64,000 bases of DNA from Acidimicrobiales bacterium (GTDB lineage: Bacteria > Actinomycetota > Acidimicrobiia > Acidimicrobiales > SZUA-35). The notes beneath the pieces are model-generated. The model made no database searches and was not told where the DNA came from. It saw only the letters and a list, made by a program, of their open reading frames with translations. The DNA is taken from NCBI GenBank assembly GCA_028285495.1, contig JANQPB010000017.1, positions 62,001-126,000 on the forward strand, given 5' to 3'. Both the position numbers and the translations under genes were made by a program. This document shows positions 62,709-64,000 of the stretch, piece after piece (position 1 is the stretch's first letter; each line of letters begins with the position of its first letter).

Positions 62709-63630
62709 GCCCGGACGCCTCCTCGTCGACCGGACCGGCCGCAGCCCCGGCGGCCGGCGTGCGGAGCTGCAGCGCCACCGCGCCGAGCACCAGCGGTGCC
62801 CCGACGAACGCCGCCAGCGGCGGCACCTCGGCGAACAGCAACCACACCAGCAGCCCGGCCCCGACCGGCTCGGCCAGGAGCAGCGTCGAGACCGTCACCG
62901 AGCCGAGGCGGGCCAGCAGCAGGTTGAGCACGGTGTGCCCCGCCAGCTGCGGGCCCAGGATCATGCCCCCGATGGCCAGCCAGGTCGTCCGGTCGTAGCC
63001 CCACAGGTCGATGCCAGCGACGGCGGCGTAGCCGGCCAGGGCGACGGCGGCCACCGCGTAGGCCCTGGCGGCGTAGGCGGAGGTCGGCAGCCCCGAGCGG
63101 ACCCGGTCGCCGGCCACCAGGTAGACCGCCATCGCCCCGGCGCCGACGAGCGCCAGGGCGTTGCCGAGACCGGGATCGGGCGGGGACGAGCCGCCCCCCG
63201 GCGCCGAGTCGCCGAGCGTGATGATCGCAACCCCGACGAGGGCGACGGCGATCGCCAGCCAGGTCCTGGCCGGCGGCCGGCGGCCGACGGCGGCCCAGCC
63301 GAGCGCGATCATCAGGGGCGCGGTGGTCACCAGGGTGACCGACGCCGCAACCGAGGTCAGCTCGAGCGACGCCAGCCAGGTCGAGAAGTGCACGGCGAGG
63401 GCGACCCCGGCGACGGCGATGCCGAGCCAGTGGCCCCGGTCGGGCCCGGCGGTGCCGGAGCGCCGTGCGGCCCGGGCCGCCGCCGGGGCCAGGAGCAGCG
63501 CCCCGCCGGCGGTCCGCCAGAAGGCGAGCGCCTCGGCCGGGGCCTCGGCCCACCGGACCAGGACGGCCGACGACGACACGGCCAGGACGGCGACGACCAC
63601 CAGCGGCAGGGTTCGTCTCACCGTCGACAC
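62659..63630 (-). CDS. EamA family (DMT) transporter
   Basis: The 323-residue protein has ten membrane helices and two EamA repeats ('LAVSSSAVLVRWAEAPAEALAFWRT', 'GPQLAGHTVLNLLLARLGSVTVSTLLLAEPVGAGLLVWLLFAEVPP'). Members export amino acids, nucleosides or sugars; cargo unknown. GTG 63630 is chosen because TACGGT (minus strand) ends 7 nt before it. It overlaps the 3' end of the ProA-like gene by 50 bp in convergent orientation. Confidence 0.88.
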   Translation of the reverse strand: MSTVRRTLPLVVVAVLAVSSSAVLVRWAEAPAEALAFWRTAGGALLLAPAAARAARRSGTAGPDRGHWLGIAVAGVALAVHFSTWLASLELTSVAASVTLVTTAPLMIALGWAAVGRRPPARTWLAIAVALVGVAIITLGDSAPGGGSSPPDPGLGNALALVGAGAMAVYLVAGDRVRSGLPTSAYAARAYAVAAVALAGYAAVAGIDLWGYDRTTWLAIGGMILGPQLAGHTVLNLLLARLGSVTVSTLLLAEPVGAGLLVWLLFAEVPPLAAFVGAPLVLGAVALQLRTPAAGAAAGPVDEEASGLSDAGRRGAGRPGPAG

Positions 63631-63702
63631 CGGAACGACCGTAGTGCCGCCACCGGGCGAATTTGGGCGGGAACGTTGGCTCGCGTCACCACATACGCAA
63701 CG

Positions 63703-64000
63703 ATGTGTGCCGTGACCGAGGTGCCTTCCAACGAGACGACGTCCGATCGGCCCCGGCTGGTGATCATGGCCGCCGGCCTCGGCAGCCGCTTCGGCGGAGT
63801 GAAGCAGCTGGCCCGGGTCGGTCCAGCTGGCGAGGCGTTCCTCGACCTGTCGATCTCCGACGCACGCCTCGCCGGGTTCGGCGACATCGTGCTCATCGTC
63901 CGCTCCGACATCGAAGCCGACGTCCGGGAGCACATCGCCGAGCAGCACGGGCCCGATCTCCCCGTCCGCTACGTCCGCCAGGACGACCTCGGCCCCGAGC
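63703..64000 (+). CDS. NTP transferase / sugar nucleotidyltransferase (partial)
   Basis: The frame runs off the window after about 99 residues. It has the nucleotidyltransferase start 'LVIMAAGLGSRFGGVKQLARVGPAGEAFLDLSI' (GxGxRxG signature and Lys) and 'FGDIVLIVRSDI'. ATG 63703 or GTG 63712 are both possible starts. The product would activate a sugar phosphate or similar, but the specificity domain is missing. Confidence 0.78.
   Translation, partial: MCAVTEVPSNETTSDRPRLVIMAAGLGSRFGGVKQLARVGPAGEAFLDLSISDARLAGFGDIVLIVRSDIEADVREHIAEQHGPDLPVRYVRQDDLGPE

Overview
The window is about 70% GC with strongly GC-biased third codon positions. It carries F420-type oxidoreductases (two LLM-class, one PPOX-class, one Ddn-like), a mycothiol-dependent maleylpyruvate isomerase relative, an SCO6745-family protein and many transcripts that appear to start at the start codon. 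Together these point to an actinobacterium, most plausibly an Acidimicrobiia (Ilumatobacter/Iamia-like) chromosome. There is no phage, IS element, CRISPR array, tRNA or rRNA that I can support.

Layout. 1-9.3 kb: a membrane-anchored OmpA-like protein (cut by the window edge), an acyl-CoA dehydrogenase, an Eis-like acetyltransferase, a zinc-ribbon membrane protein and an ABC-2 exporter pair. 9.3-9.8 kb: a gene-poor gap with a candidate structured RNA (long hairpin with asymmetric bubble) and a strong intrinsic terminator. 9.8-14.1 kb: a huge secreted nuclease (lamin-tail, EEP nuclease and RTX repeats). 14.1-20.5 kb: F420/flavin oxidoreductases, PhzF, a histidine phosphatase, a Tat-lipoprotein amidohydrolase and an SDR. 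20.5-25.7 kb: a fused 5-oxoprolinase and an exported IPT/TIG protein with a palindromic operator over its promoter. 25.9-28.3 kb: SCO6745-family protein, a response regulator and a MarR regulator.

28.6-35.2 kb: a four-gene, overlapping operon HerA-SbcD(Mre11)-SbcC(Rad50)-NurA, the archaeal-type DNA end-resection set, bounded on both sides by gene-remnant-like sequence. 35.5-42.9 kb: THUMP rRNA methyltransferase, a mycothiol-type enzyme flanked by a long inverted repeat, a META-domain lipoprotein, a deaminase and a two-gene xanthine-dehydrogenase/CO-dehydrogenase-like molybdoenzyme whose FAD and 2Fe-2S domains are fused in reverse order. 42.9-46.3 kb: a DUF1800/DUF1501 secreted pair carrying DUF4214 modules.

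46.9-47.3 kb holds the most striking item: an ArsC-family arsenate reductase whose catalytic cysteine codon is an in-frame TGA, followed at the right distance by a 7-bp hairpin with a GGUC loop. This is a textbook bacterial SECIS, so I call it a selenoprotein. 47.4-52.6 kb: aminotransferase, a polar amino-acid ABC importer, a Ddn-like F420 enzyme and a DUF2797 protein. 52.7-64 kb: DinB-like protein, M20 amidohydrolase, YbhN-like flippase, DUF445 protein, a MerR regulator with a classical long-spacer promoter before an aldo/keto reductase, GluQ-RS, AmtB, a ProA-like dehydrogenase, an EamA transporter and the start of a nucleotidyltransferase.

A theme across the window is a TANNNT -10 box ending 6-8 nt before the start codon of at least nineteen genes on both strands, indicating widespread leaderless mRNA.
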